Origin: Coriobacteriia bacterium
GTDB taxonomy: Bacteria; Actinomycetota; Coriobacteriia; Coriobacteriales; Eggerthellaceae
Direction of reading: 5' to 3'
Length of the DNA: 62,454 bases
NCBI GenBank assembly: GCA_030530215.1
Contig: JAUMVJ010000009.1
Location: forward strand, 1-62,454
Shown: positions 47,741-57,202 of the stretch, piece by piece
Layout of the letters: every line of letters begins with the position of its first letter
Numbering within the stretch: the first letter of the stretch is position 1
The notes under the pieces: model-generated
The model's input: only the letters and a program-made list of their open reading frames with translations
Databases searched by the model: none
Told to the model about the DNA's origin: nothing
Translations under genes and position numbers: made by a program

Positions 47741-47890
47741 GGCTGGTTGGCGCAGCAAATAAGGGGTAAGGCCAAGGCTTTGTTGACACGGGAGACGAAA
47801 ACTGAAGCTGAGGCTTCATTAACGCGGGAGACTAAAGACAAAGGCTGAGCCACCATTAACGCAGCAGCCGAAGGCCAAGAGCAGCAGAAC
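47741..47890. repeat. Degenerate tandem repeats, about 37-nt period
   Basis: Related segments recur: TTGACACGGGAGACGAAAAC, ATTAACGCGGGAGACTAAAG and ATTAACGCAGCAGCCGAAGG, with a weaker one before (TTGGCGCAGCAAATAAGG). No credible gene is encoded. Confidence 0.5.
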
Positions 47891-47899
47891 TAGAGCGAA

Positions 47900-49300
47900 C
47901 TAGCGCCTGCCGCTGCGAACGACGAAGGCTGCAACCATGGAGCAAAGGGCCAACGCTGAGATGCCCAGGAGCAAATAGAAAGACATTTGCGTGCCTGCGA
48001 TGGTTCCGGCAACGAAATCTAAGGACTGAGCCTGCGATGCGTTAACGATGGAGGTCGTAATCGCAGTGCCAAGCGCGCCGCCGAGCTGCTGCAAGGTGTT
48101 GAAGGTGGCGTTTCCGTCGGTCTTGCGATCGGCAGGCAGGAAGCTCAAGCCATAAGTAATCGAGTTGGCCGCGGAAAAACCCTGCGCTATTGGAATGAGC
48201 ACGTAGATCAGCGCAAAGGTCCAGGGAGCCGCACCGATGGTCAAAAATGCGAATAGGGCCATAGCTGCCAGTTGGCATAGAGAACCGAAACCAAGAGGAC
48301 GCTTTGCGCCGAAAAGATCGAGGATCCTTCCACCAAACGGCGCCAGGATCGCACCGACAATGCAGCCGGGCAACAGCAAGCATCCTGCACCGAATTCGTC
48401 TTGCCCATTTACCACCTGGCCGTAATAAGGAAGCAGATAGCCCAGACCAAGCACGATGACCTGCAACAAAATCACGTAAACGAGGCAGGCTGAAAACGGA
48501 CCGTTCTGAAAAACGTCGATTCGAATAAGCGGATTGCTGCTGCGCTTGGACAAAAGCACGAATGCAGCGACAAGCGCGATGCCAGCAATAAGCAGGCCAA
48601 GAACCTGCGCGCTAAGCCAACCTGCGGTGCTTGCAGAACTCGTGGCGAAGACAAAACAGACGAAAGCGCCCGAAAGCAGCACGAATTGAGGAAGGCTGAA
48701 CGAAACGCTCTCGAGCTCGCTTACCTGACGCAGCGACAAAAGGCCAGCCACCGTCGAAAAGGCCAAGAAAGGCAGCAACACCAGGAAAATCTGGCGCCAG
48801 CCCCACAGCGTAACGATAAGACCACCAACCGAGGGGCCAACCGCCGGGGCCATCGCAGTGATAAGCGTGGCAATGCCCATCATTAGGCCCATCTTTTCTA
48901 TAGGCGCCTGCTCAAGAACGATGTTGAACATAAGAGGAAGCGCCAATCCGGTGCCGATGCCTTGCACCAGGCGGCCCAAAATGAGCACAGAAAACACCGG
49001 CGCCACAGCACAAGCAATTGTGCCCGCGGCAAAACAGCAGATAGCTGCAGCAAATAAGGTCTTGTTTCGGAAACGACGTTTAAGAAACGAAGACAATGGC
49101 ATGATGGCGGTAAGAACGAGCAGATACCCGGTTGTCACCCATTGCACGGTTGCCGTGTCCACGGAAAATTCGCTCATAAGCGAAGGAAAGGTGATGTTCA
49201 TCGCCGTTTCGACCACCACGCCGGAAAAGGACATGATTCCACAAGCGATAACGGAGAAGATCAGTCGAGCGTCGATACGCCGGGTAAATGCTTCGTTCAT
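47900..49300 (-). CDS. MFS drug efflux transporter, EmrB/QacA (DHA2) type
   Basis: The 466 residues form about 14 hydrophobic segments. WVTTGYLLVLTAIMPLSSFL, LGRLVQGIGTGLALPL and PAVGPSVGGLIVTLWGWRQI are DHA2 motifs. It probably exports hydrophobic compounds with proton antiport; the substrate is unknown. No adjacent regulator or membrane-fusion gene is seen. Confidence 0.9.
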   Translation of the reverse strand: MNEAFTRRIDARLIFSVIACGIMSFSGVVVETAMNITFPSLMSEFSVDTATVQWVTTGYLLVLTAIMPLSSFLKRRFRNKTLFAAAICCFAAGTIACAVAPVFSVLILGRLVQGIGTGLALPLMFNIVLEQAPIEKMGLMMGIATLITAMAPAVGPSVGGLIVTLWGWRQIFLVLLPFLAFSTVAGLLSLRQVSELESVSFSLPQFVLLSGAFVCFVFATSSASTAGWLSAQVLGLLIAGIALVAAFVLLSKRSSNPLIRIDVFQNGPFSACLVYVILLQVIVLGLGYLLPYYGQVVNGQDEFGAGCLLLPGCIVGAILAPFGGRILDLFGAKRPLGFGSLCQLAAMALFAFLTIGAAPWTFALIYVLIPIAQGFSAANSITYGLSFLPADRKTDGNATFNTLQQLGGALGTAITTSIVNASQAQSLDFVAGTIAGTQMSFYLLLGISALALCSMVAAFVVRSGRR

Positions 49301-49362
49301 ACCATAGGTGCTTTCACGTTATTTGCGGGAGCGACGGAGCTAAAACCGCGCCGCCGCGCCTT

Positions 49363-50295
49363 CTACGAAAGCGGCGGAATAACCTGCTTCTTGCGGGAAA
49401 GAATGCCATCCACCCACTCAGCCTTGGTGGCGTCGATGCCGAAGGCCTCGGAAACGGGAGCAACGTCGCCCTCGCAGATGAACTTGGAGCCCTCGTTGAA
49501 GATGTCGGTGACCAAGAGCAGAGCGAACTTGTAGCCGTTATCGGCGACCTTCTTCTTCAGGAACTCGCGATACTCGGCCTCGCGCTCCATGGCGACGTCG
49601 AGGGTGACCGTTTCGTGCTGGGCAACCATGTAAACCTCGTCGCCCTTCTTGAACTCCTTGGAGTCGTGGGTGCACAGCTCCTCGACGGACAGATCGTTGT
49701 CGCCGCCGCGCATCTGGAATACCTCAAGACCAAACTCGGTAGGCTTCTTGCCGATGATTGCACCGAGCTTGTCGGCCTGAATCAGGTCGTAATCGGTGCA
49801 GGTGGGGCTCTTGGTGATGACGGTATCGGTCATGATCGCAGACAGCAGAACCTTAGCGATTGCAGGGGTAAGCTCGACGCCGAGCTGCTCATAGAGCTTG
49901 CTGATGATGGTCGCCGTGGAGCCAACGGGAATGTTCAGGTACAGGATGGGGTTGCCGGTGACCACATCGCCTGCGATGCGGTGATGATCGACGACCTCGA
50001 TGATCTCGGCGTCGGCGATGCCATCGACCATCTGGGTTGATTCATTGTGGTCGACCAGGATCACCTTGTCGCCTGCACCGACGGACTCGATGAGCTCGGG
50101 AGCGGGCAGGCCAGCTTCGGCAAGGATGGTTGCGCTTTCCTGGGGTAGAGCGCCCAAGGTGCATGCCACGTAGGTGGCCTCGGGCTCGGGTTTTGCAGCC
50201 TCAAGCGCGTTCTTCAGATATGCGTAGCCGACTGCTGCCGCGATTGAATCGTTGTCGGGGTTCTTATGGCCCACGATCTTGATGGTATCCGCCAT
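49363..50295 (-). CDS. ppaC: Manganese-dependent inorganic pyrophosphatase
   Basis: This 310-residue DHH-family (family II) pyrophosphatase has GHKNPDNDSIAAAVGYAYLK, VDHNE and VVDHHRIAGDV. The C-terminal DHHA2 domain ends in SRKKQVIPPL. The ATG at 50295 follows GAAGG; a longer frame adds 26 unrelated residues. Confidence 0.96.
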   Translation of the reverse strand: MADTIKIVGHKNPDNDSIAAAVGYAYLKNALEAAKPEPEATYVACTLGALPQESATILAEAGLPAPELIESVGAGDKVILVDHNESTQMVDGIADAEIIEVVDHHRIAGDVVTGNPILYLNIPVGSTATIISKLYEQLGVELTPAIAKVLLSAIMTDTVITKSPTCTDYDLIQADKLGAIIGKKPTEFGLEVFQMRGGDNDLSVEELCTHDSKEFKKGDEVYMVAQHETVTLDVAMEREAEYREFLKKKVADNGYKFALLLVTDIFNEGSKFICEGDVAPVSEAFGIDATKAEWVDGILSRKKQVIPPLS

Positions 50296-50394
50296 GGATT
50301 GCCAACCTTCCTTGTTTATCGATCTGCCTTGCCAGCGCGAAAACGCGGCATTTATTTCTATGTAAGCGCACAAATGTGCACACGTTAACGAATT

Positions 50395-52875
50395 TTACCC
50401 CACCTTCACGATAGGTGCGTAATCCTTTAGAAGCTTCTTGGTTTGGCCAGTGCGCTGGAAGCGAACCTGCAGGGTGTCGCCCTCGACCGAGATCACCTTG
50501 CCGCGGCCGAAAACCTTGTGGTCGACAACATCACCTGCGGCAAAACTCATGTTCGCTGCCGCCTTTTTGCCAACGTCGGCCTTGGGGCGCGCGCCTCCCG
50601 AAACGCTGCGATTGCGCGAGCCGGATGCACTCGAAGTGCCGAAGACGCGGCCGCCGCCCGCTTCGGTGCCGGAACCGGAGATGCCGCGACGACTCCCCCG
50701 CTTTTCCCAGCCGGAGCCCGAGAAACCGCTTGAGCCCATGCCGCTTGCGTAGCGCAACTCCTGCGGGATCTCGCCAATGAAGCGTGAGCGGGGGTTGCTT
50801 TGCGTTTGACCGAAGATCTTGCGCGCGAAGGCGTTGGTAAGGAACAGGCGCTTGCGGGCACGCGTGATGGCAACATAAGCCAGGCGGCGCTCCTCTTCCA
50901 AGCCAGCGGGGTCGGTTGCGGAGTTGCCGTGCGGGAATAGGGACTCTTCCATACCCGAAACGAACACGATGTCGAACTCAAGGCCCTTGGCTGCATGGAT
51001 CGTCATCATGGTCACCGCTTTGCCGTCTTCATCCATGGTGTCCATGTCGGTACGCAGCGTAACCCACTCAACGAAATCGGAGAGGCTGTCGCCCTGGAAG
51101 GTGCGCACCGGGGGCTCGGTCGCGGCTTGCGCCTGAAGGGCAAGTAAGGAGGAGTCAGGGCCTGCCGCATTAGCGGCAGCGGCGGTACCTGCAGTCGGGG
51201 CGGTAGCGGAAGCCGCAGTCGGGATGGTAGCGGCATCAACGACCGGAGCGTTTGCCGCAGCATCCGTTGCAGCAGAAACCGTCGGCGCCTCGTAGAGCGC
51301 CTCGGCCTCGTCGTGGGTCTCGACGAACTCATCAACAACACCTAACAACTCTTCAATGTTCTCAATGCGACCATCGGCCTCGTCGGTATGCTCGGCCCGG
51401 TAGGCCTCGATGATGCCGGCCTTGTCGATAATCGCCTCGACGACCTTGCGCAGGTCACCCGAATAATTTTGAGCCTCGCGGATGATGCCCACAAACTGAG
51501 CTATGGCCTTGCGCGTGGCAGCGCGAATATCAGGATCGAGCGTGCAGAGCTCGCAGGCCTGCAAGAAAGTGCAGGCGTTTTCGCGCGCGACATACTGAAT
51601 GCGCTCGACCGAAGTTTTACCAATGCCGCGACGAGGCACGTTAATGATGCGCTGAGCCGCAATGTCGTTGGCAGGGTTGACCACCAGGTTGAGATAGGCC
51701 ATGACGTCGCGAATCTCGGCACGATCGAAGAATCGCGTGCCGCCGACGAGCCTATAGGGAACGCCGGCGCGCATCAGCATATCTTCAAGCATGCGCGACT
51801 GAGCATTAGTGCGGTAGAACACCGCCATCTGATTGTAAGAAATACCTTTCATGCCATGGAGCTTCTCGATCTCGCCGGCAATCCAGCGGCCTTCGTCGCG
51901 CTCGTCGGAGGCCGTGTAGACCTGGATCTTCTCGCCGTCTTCCGAGGTCGTGAACAGGCGCTTGCGCTTGCGCGTTGCGTTGTTCTCGATAACCGCATTG
52001 GCTGCCGCCAGGATATTACCCGTTGAACGGTAGTTTTGCTCGAGCTTGACCACGAGGGCCTCGGGGTAATCGCTCTCGAAGCTTAGGATATTGCGCAAAT
52101 CGGCGCCGCGCCATGAGTAAATGGACTGGTCGTCGTCGCCCACAACCATGATGTTCTTATGCAGGGCCGCCAGCTGCTGAGTGAGCACGTACTGGGCATG
52201 ATTGGTGTCTTGATACTCGTCTACCAGCAGGTACTTAAAGCGCCTTTGATAGGCTTCAAGCACATCAGGGTGGTACTTGAACAGCAGGTGGGTGTACAAA
52301 AGCAGATCGTCGAAGTCCATTGCATTCTGGGACTTCGCGCGCTCCTGCAAGCGTGTATAAACGCGCGCGACCGTTTTGGCCATCGGGTCATCGGATTTGT
52401 CCTCGTACGCCTCGGCGGTAACCAAGTCGTTTTTCAGCACGGAAATCTTATTGCGCAAGGCACGCTCGGGATAACGGCGCTCGTCGATGTTGAGCTCGGC
52501 CATAATCTGCTTGACCATGCGCTTTTGATCGTCGTCGTCAAGAATCGTGAAACCCTTCTGAAAACCCAGGCGCTCGCAGTCGCTTCGAAGGATTCGCACG
52601 CACATGCTATGGAAGGTAGACACCCACATGCCGCGCGCATAGGCGCCGATGAGGGAACCTAAACGCTCGCGCATCTCGGCAGCGGCCTTGTTGGTGAAGG
52701 TGATTGCCATTATCTCCCAGGGCGCCACGTTCAAATCCTCAACCAGATGGGCAATCCTGTGAGTGAGCACGCGCGTTTTGCCCGAGCCCGCGCCCGCCAA
52801 GACGAGCAGGGGGCCTTCGGTGCACAAGCACGCTTCCTTTTGCGCAGGGTTAAGGCTATCTAAATCGATGGGCAT
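50395..52875 (-). CDS. pcrA: UvrD/PcrA-type superfamily 1 DNA helicase
   Basis: An 826-residue 3'-5' helicase. Walker A GAGSGKT is at residues 28-34, LLVDEYQDT at about 216-224, QSIYSWRGAD at about 250-259. The C-terminal tudor-like domain is FAAGDVVDHKVFGRGKVISV. An Ala/Thr-rich segment of about 65 residues (about 525-590) interrupts the 2B region. The ATG at 52875 follows GGAAGG. It is followed by ppaC on the same strand. Confidence 0.95.
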   Translation of the reverse strand: MPIDLDSLNPAQKEACLCTEGPLLVLAGAGSGKTRVLTHRIAHLVEDLNVAPWEIMAITFTNKAAAEMRERLGSLIGAYARGMWVSTFHSMCVRILRSDCERLGFQKGFTILDDDDQKRMVKQIMAELNIDERRYPERALRNKISVLKNDLVTAEAYEDKSDDPMAKTVARVYTRLQERAKSQNAMDFDDLLLYTHLLFKYHPDVLEAYQRRFKYLLVDEYQDTNHAQYVLTQQLAALHKNIMVVGDDDQSIYSWRGADLRNILSFESDYPEALVVKLEQNYRSTGNILAAANAVIENNATRKRKRLFTTSEDGEKIQVYTASDERDEGRWIAGEIEKLHGMKGISYNQMAVFYRTNAQSRMLEDMLMRAGVPYRLVGGTRFFDRAEIRDVMAYLNLVVNPANDIAAQRIINVPRRGIGKTSVERIQYVARENACTFLQACELCTLDPDIRAATRKAIAQFVGIIREAQNYSGDLRKVVEAIIDKAGIIEAYRAEHTDEADGRIENIEELLGVVDEFVETHDEAEALYEAPTVSAATDAAANAPVVDAATIPTAASATAPTAGTAAAANAAGPDSSLLALQAQAATEPPVRTFQGDSLSDFVEWVTLRTDMDTMDEDGKAVTMMTIHAAKGLEFDIVFVSGMEESLFPHGNSATDPAGLEEERRLAYVAITRARKRLFLTNAFARKIFGQTQSNPRSRFIGEIPQELRYASGMGSSGFSGSGWEKRGSRRGISGSGTEAGGGRVFGTSSASGSRNRSVSGGARPKADVGKKAAANMSFAAGDVVDHKVFGRGKVISVEGDTLQVRFQRTGQTKKLLKDYAPIVKVG

Positions 52876-53108
52876 AGAGAAACCTTCCAAAATCACGAAA
52901 ACAAAGCCCCGCAGCAACGGGGCTTCACCATTATCATCCAAGCGCCGAGGAAGCGACGCAGAAAGTGCGGCACAGCTTCTTTATATTGGAAAGCCCTTTA
53001 GCGGGACGCTTGGTGGGGGTTCCAATCCAAAAGGAAGCCGGGCCGGGCCAGCTGACAGGACGGCAGGCCACGCTGGCTAACGGGCCATCCCAAGCGACAG
53101 ACCAGCGC

Positions 53109-54233
53109 CTAGAGCAAGAACCAGCCCGCTGCCTGGCCGCCGAAGAACAGCAGCACCAGAGCACCAAGTACGATGCGGTACACGCCGAAGGCCGTGAAGT
53201 CGTTCTTCTTGATGTAGCTCATAAGGAACTTGATGGAAAGGATCGAAACAACAAAGGCCGTGACGATGCCAATGGCGAAGATTGCCCACTCAAGGCCGCT
53301 GTAAGCAAAACCATGCTTAAAGAACTTAAGAAGGCTCCAACCGAACATGATGGGAATGGCCAAGAAGAAAGCGAACTCGGTTGCCACGGTGCGCGAGCAG
53401 CCCAAAAGCATGGAGCCGATGATGATCGAGCCGGAGCGGCTGGTGCCGGGAACGATGGCTAGCGCCTGGAAGATGCCGATGATGAAGGCACGGCCGAAGC
53501 CAAGCTCGCCAAAGTTGGTGACCTTGGACACAGCATTGGAGGCGTCATCGGGATCGTCGGCGATGTCCACATAAGGGTCGAAGGGGCGCTCGGCCTTCTG
53601 CTCGGCGCTTGCCGCCTCGAACGCAGCAGTGATGCCGCCCGTCATGGCCTCGACGGCCTCGGGGCTGTGCTTGCCGTGGAAACCCTTGGCGTTGGGTTTG
53701 GCTTGGCTCTTCACTGCACCGGAAGCATCGAGTACTCCCCCACCAGCGCCAGAGGCACCCTGGAGCCCCTCTTCTTTAAGTTGGCGCAAGCGACGGCGAT
53801 TGTTCAACTCGATGATGATGAACAGGATGCCGTAGAAAATGAGCGCGCAGGCGACCACGATGTAGGCGATGTCGGAGTTGTTGGTAACGTGCTCCTCCAT
53901 CCAGTTGTCAAAAGCTAGCCCGATGATGGCCGCAGGGATGGAGCCCACAACGACCTTGCCCCAAATACCCCAGGTGAGCTTTTTCTGCTCGGCGGATTTT
54001 TTATGGGAGAAGGGGTTGAGCTTATGGAAGTACAGGATAAGCACCGCCATGATGGCGCCCAGCTGAATGACGACCAGGAACACGTCGTAGAACGCAGGCG
54101 AGACATCCAGGTTGACGAACTGGTTGAGGAGCATCATGTGGCCCGTTGAGGAGATAGGGAGCCATTCGGTGATGCCCTCCACGATGCCGAAGAGGAATGC
54201 CTTCAAAAATTCAACGATCACTGAAATGTCCAT
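53109..54233 (-). CDS. uppP: Undecaprenyl-diphosphatase with a large loop insertion
   Basis: This BacA/UppP membrane enzyme recycles the cell-wall lipid carrier. EGITEWLPISSTGHM and PGTSRSGSII are the catalytic motifs. At 374 residues it is about 95 longer than typical (about 275): a hydrophilic Ala/Gly/charged segment (about residues 145-240) follows a membrane helix. The start at 54233 is more likely than a TTG 9 bp upstream. It lies upstream of pcrA. Confidence 0.95.
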   Translation of the reverse strand: MDISVIVEFLKAFLFGIVEGITEWLPISSTGHMMLLNQFVNLDVSPAFYDVFLVVIQLGAIMAVLILYFHKLNPFSHKKSAEQKKLTWGIWGKVVVGSIPAAIIGLAFDNWMEEHVTNNSDIAYIVVACALIFYGILFIIIELNNRRRLRQLKEEGLQGASGAGGGVLDASGAVKSQAKPNAKGFHGKHSPEAVEAMTGGITAAFEAASAEQKAERPFDPYVDIADDPDDASNAVSKVTNFGELGFGRAFIIGIFQALAIVPGTSRSGSIIIGSMLLGCSRTVATEFAFFLAIPIMFGWSLLKFFKHGFAYSGLEWAIFAIGIVTAFVVSILSIKFLMSYIKKNDFTAFGVYRIVLGALVLLFFGGQAAGWFLL

Positions 54234-54408
54234 GGAATGCAAATACTCCTGTCGCTTGAGAGTTGGAGAGCCATTGTAGCAACCGGGGAGCCGATGCGCT
54301 CACCTAAGGTCCTTCTTCCACATAATCATGACGAAGTAAATGAGCTTTGGTAAATGTCCTTTGCGCTATCATAGGCAATTATCCAAAAACAACGATCCAA
54401 GGAGTACC

Positions 54409-56010
54409 ATGGCGGCTTCATCCGACACAACGCAGAAGGTCATCGTCCTTGATTTTGGCGCTCAGTACGGCCAGCTTATCGCGCGACGCGTGCGCGACCT
54501 TAACGTCTACTCTGAAATCCTGCCCTGCGATGCCTCGGCTGAAGAAATCATGGAGGCCAAGCCTTCCGCCATCATCCTTTCGGGCGGCCCGGCAAGCGTT
54601 TACGCAGACGATGCACCGAAGATCGACCCTAAGGTGCTAGAACTCGGTTTGCCGATTTTGGGCTTTTGCTACGGACACCAGACCATCGCCGTGGAACTTG
54701 GCGGCACCGTTGGCCACACCGAAAAGGGCGAGTACGGCCCGGCCGAGCTGCATGTAGCACATGGCGCGCTTTTCGAGGGTACCCCCGAAGCCCAAACCGT
54801 GTGGATGAGCCACCGCGACGCCGTGTCCGAGGTGCCCGCCGGCTTTACCGTGACGGCAAGCACCGACGTGTGCCCCGTGGCTGCCATGGAGTGCGCCGAG
54901 CGTAAGATCTATACCACGCAGTTCCACCCCGAGGTCAAGCATTCCGAGTACGGCCAGCAGATGCTTAAGAACTTCCTGTTCAAGGTATGCGGCCTTGAGG
55001 CCAGCTGGACCATGGACAATTTGGTAGAGACCATGACCGCCGACTTCCGCGCCAAGGTTGGCAGCGATCGCGTGATTTTGGCGCTTTCCGGCGGCGTAGA
55101 CTCAAGCGTCGTTGCCGCACTGGGCGCACGCGCTATCGGCAAGCAGATGACCTGCGTGTTCATTAACCATGGATTGCTGCGCAAGAACGAACCCGAGCAA
55201 GTTGAGGAAGTTTTCACCAAGCAATTTGACGTGGACTTCATCCATGTGCACGCCGAGGATCGCTACGCGCAGCTGCTTGACGGCGTGACCGAACCCGAGG
55301 AAAAGCGTCGCATCATCGGCACGCAGTTCTGGAAAGAGTTCTTCGCGGTTGCCCAGCAGCTTGAAACTGACGGCAAGCCCGTTAAGTACCTGGCACAGGG
55401 CACTATCTACCCCGACATCATCGAGAGCGGCGCGCGCAAGACGGGCGGCAAGGCTTCGACTATCAAGAGCCACCACAACCTGATTCCCTTCCCTGAAGGC
55501 GTACACTTCGACCTTATCGAGCCGCTGGACCACTTCTTTAAGGACGAGGTCCGCGCGCTGGGCACGGCGCTGGGGCTGCCCGACCACATCGTGCACAGAC
55601 AGCCCTTCCCCGGCCCCGGTTTGGCCATCCGCATCATCGGTGCGGTGAGCCCCGAGAAGTTGGAGATTTTGAAGAACGCCGACGCCATCGTGCGCGAGGA
55701 GCTGGATGCGTACAACGAGCGTTTGTTCCAAGAGACCGGCGAGCGCAACAGCGAGCACAGCTGCTGGCAATACTTCGCCGTGCTGCCCGACATCAAGAGC
55801 GTGGGCGTCATGGGTGACGAGCGCACCTACCAGCGCCCCATCATCTTGCGCGCAGTTGAGTCGTCCGATGCCATGACCGCCGACTGGGCAAAGCTGCCCT
55901 ACGATGTGCTGGCCAAGATCAGCGGCCGCATCGTGGCTGAGGTCCCCGGTGCCAACCGCGTATGCTACGACATCACGTCCAAGCCGCCTGCCACTATTGA
56001 GTGGGAATAG
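54409..56010 (+). CDS. guaA: GMP synthase (glutamine-hydrolysing)
   Basis: This 533-residue enzyme converts XMP to GMP. The glutamine amidotransferase domain has Cys in GFCYGHQ and His in FHPEV. The ATP pyrophosphatase loop is SGGVDSS. The C-terminal domain ends KPPATIEWE as in the family. The ATG at 54409 follows AAGGAG. Confidence 0.98.
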   Translation: MAASSDTTQKVIVLDFGAQYGQLIARRVRDLNVYSEILPCDASAEEIMEAKPSAIILSGGPASVYADDAPKIDPKVLELGLPILGFCYGHQTIAVELGGTVGHTEKGEYGPAELHVAHGALFEGTPEAQTVWMSHRDAVSEVPAGFTVTASTDVCPVAAMECAERKIYTTQFHPEVKHSEYGQQMLKNFLFKVCGLEASWTMDNLVETMTADFRAKVGSDRVILALSGGVDSSVVAALGARAIGKQMTCVFINHGLLRKNEPEQVEEVFTKQFDVDFIHVHAEDRYAQLLDGVTEPEEKRRIIGTQFWKEFFAVAQQLETDGKPVKYLAQGTIYPDIIESGARKTGGKASTIKSHHNLIPFPEGVHFDLIEPLDHFFKDEVRALGTALGLPDHIVHRQPFPGPGLAIRIIGAVSPEKLEILKNADAIVREELDAYNERLFQETGERNSEHSCWQYFAVLPDIKSVGVMGDERTYQRPIILRAVESSDAMTADWAKLPYDVLAKISGRIVAEVPGANRVCYDITSKPPATIEWE

Positions 56011-56042
56011 CGAAAAACGCACAGTGCCCCTTTGATTAAGCC

Positions 56043-56077
56043 ACGGCCCGCCTTCGAATCGCACGAGGGCGGGCCGT
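56043..56077 (+). terminator. Hairpin after guaA
   Basis: Stem ACGGCCCGCC / GGCGGGCCGT has a 15-nt loop. Only a weak T-rich tail follows. Confidence 0.5.
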
Positions 56078-56129
56078 TCAGGTTCCCTAGGGGTACTGCA
56101 CGTCTGAATTGTCCGCAAATTAAATGTAG

Positions 56130-56528
56130 TTAACCCAGCTTTGCGAATGCGGCGTCGTCGACGGGTTCGAGCCACTCGTTCGAGCAGTCCTCTCCGGGAA
56201 CCTCGATGGCGATGTGCGAAAACCAGCTGTCGACTTTGGCGCCGTGCCAGTGCTTGACGCCTGCCGGGACCACCACGACGGCGCCAGGGACGAGCTCTCG
56301 CGCGGCCTTGCCCTCCTCCTGGTACCACCCCTCGCCGGCGGTGCAGATCAGAACCTGGCCACCACCGCTCTTCGCATGGTGCACGTGCCAGTTGTTGCGG
56401 CATCCCGACTCGAAGGTCACGCTGAACAGCGGGAACTCACCGTTTTGCGAGTTGGTCAGGGGGTTCAGGAAGTTCTCGCCGCTGAAGTACTGCGCGAACG
56501 CAGCGTTGGGGTTTCCTTTCCCGAACAC
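56130..56528 (-). CDS. Small cupin protein, possibly lacking its native start
   Basis: The 132 residues form a single cupin domain: motif 1 NNWHVHHAKSGGGQVL with metal-binding His, motif 2 AGVKHWHGA. Similar proteins are found with carboxymuconolactone decarboxylase-type quinone/thiol chemistry, but no substrate is clear. The only usable start is GTG at 56528. The reading frame upstream continues for about 14 cupin-like residues (ESEFNAVN) without an ATG, inside the end of the Fur-like frame. The original start seems to have been lost. Confidence 0.8.
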   Translation of the reverse strand: MFGKGNPNAAFAQYFSGENFLNPLTNSQNGEFPLFSVTFESGCRNNWHVHHAKSGGGQVLICTAGEGWYQEEGKAARELVPGAVVVVPAGVKHWHGAKVDSWFSHIAIEVPGEDCSNEWLEPVDDAAFAKLG

Positions 56529-56722
56529 GTTAACGGCGTTGAATTCGGATTCTTGAGATTCACAACGACGCCTTCAAGAACGAGCTTCTCCAGCTGGCGA
56601 TACACCGTGGCAGACGAAACCTTGCGGCCGCCCTCGGCAAGCGCGGCATGCACAGCCGAGGCGGTCATGTGACTGCCCGCCTCGGACAGACAATCGATGA
56701 TAGCCTGCTGCTCCCCCATCAT
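56465..56722 (-). pseudogene. Truncated Fur-family regulator
   Basis: The frame encodes about 55 residues of a Fur-type winged helix (MTASAVHAALAEGG, VSSATVYRQLEKLVLEGVVV), then leaves homology and runs out of frame through the start of the cupin gene. The metal-binding, dimerising C-terminal half is missing. Its start ATGATG overlaps the DUF454 stop. A deletion fusing a Fur gene to a cupin gene is the simplest explanation. Confidence 0.7.
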
Positions 56723-57105
56723 TCAGCCCCTTTTGCGGAAGCCGTTGGAACATGGAACCCGATCAGCCAGAACAAGAACACCGCCACGCAACCTAAAATG
56801 ACCCATACCGAAGGACGGGCAACCGCAAATGCGCTTATTGCCATAACGACATAGGAAACGCCCAATATCGAGGCTTTCTTGCAAAGAGGGATGCCTTCGC
56901 CGGAATTGATAGGCTCGACATATGCTTTATACACTTTCGTTTTGATCAGCCAGTTATTCAATCGTTGCGAACTGCGCGAAAACAGAAAGGCCGCAGCAAG
57001 GAGAAACGGAGTCGTGGGCAATACGGGCAAGAATGCACCGGCGATGCCCAAGGCAACGCACAGGCAACCAACAGATACGAATACAACTTTCTTGATAGGA
57101 TTCAT
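56719..57105 (-). CDS. YbaN/DUF454 family inner-membrane protein
   Basis: The 128 residues have the family signature LGIAGAFLPVLPTTPFLLAAAFLFSRSS region (about residues 18-45; quoted core FLPVLPTTPFLLAA). There are two or three hydrophobic segments. The ATG at 57105 follows AAAGGAG. Function unknown. It lies 97 bp after the radical SAM gene and overlaps the Fur-like frame. Confidence 0.85.
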   Translation of the reverse strand: MNPIKKVVFVSVGCLCVALGIAGAFLPVLPTTPFLLAAAFLFSRSSQRLNNWLIKTKVYKAYVEPINSGEGIPLCKKASILGVSYVVMAISAFAVARPSVWVILGCVAVFLFWLIGFHVPTASAKGAE

Positions 57106-57202
57106 GCGTGCTCCTTTGCGCTCTTCATTAACCACTTGCTAGATATCGCTTTTGCGATAAAGCGCCCGGACGGCGCTGTCTGGAATAAAACGAGTAGTCC
57201 TA

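Noticed and set aside
47741..47890. CRISPR array
   Set aside because: Repeats are degenerate, contiguous without unique spacers, and no cas genes are present.
55102..56403. A 433-codon frame opposite guaA
   Set aside because: Antisense to an unambiguous GMP synthase and to its downstream hairpin.
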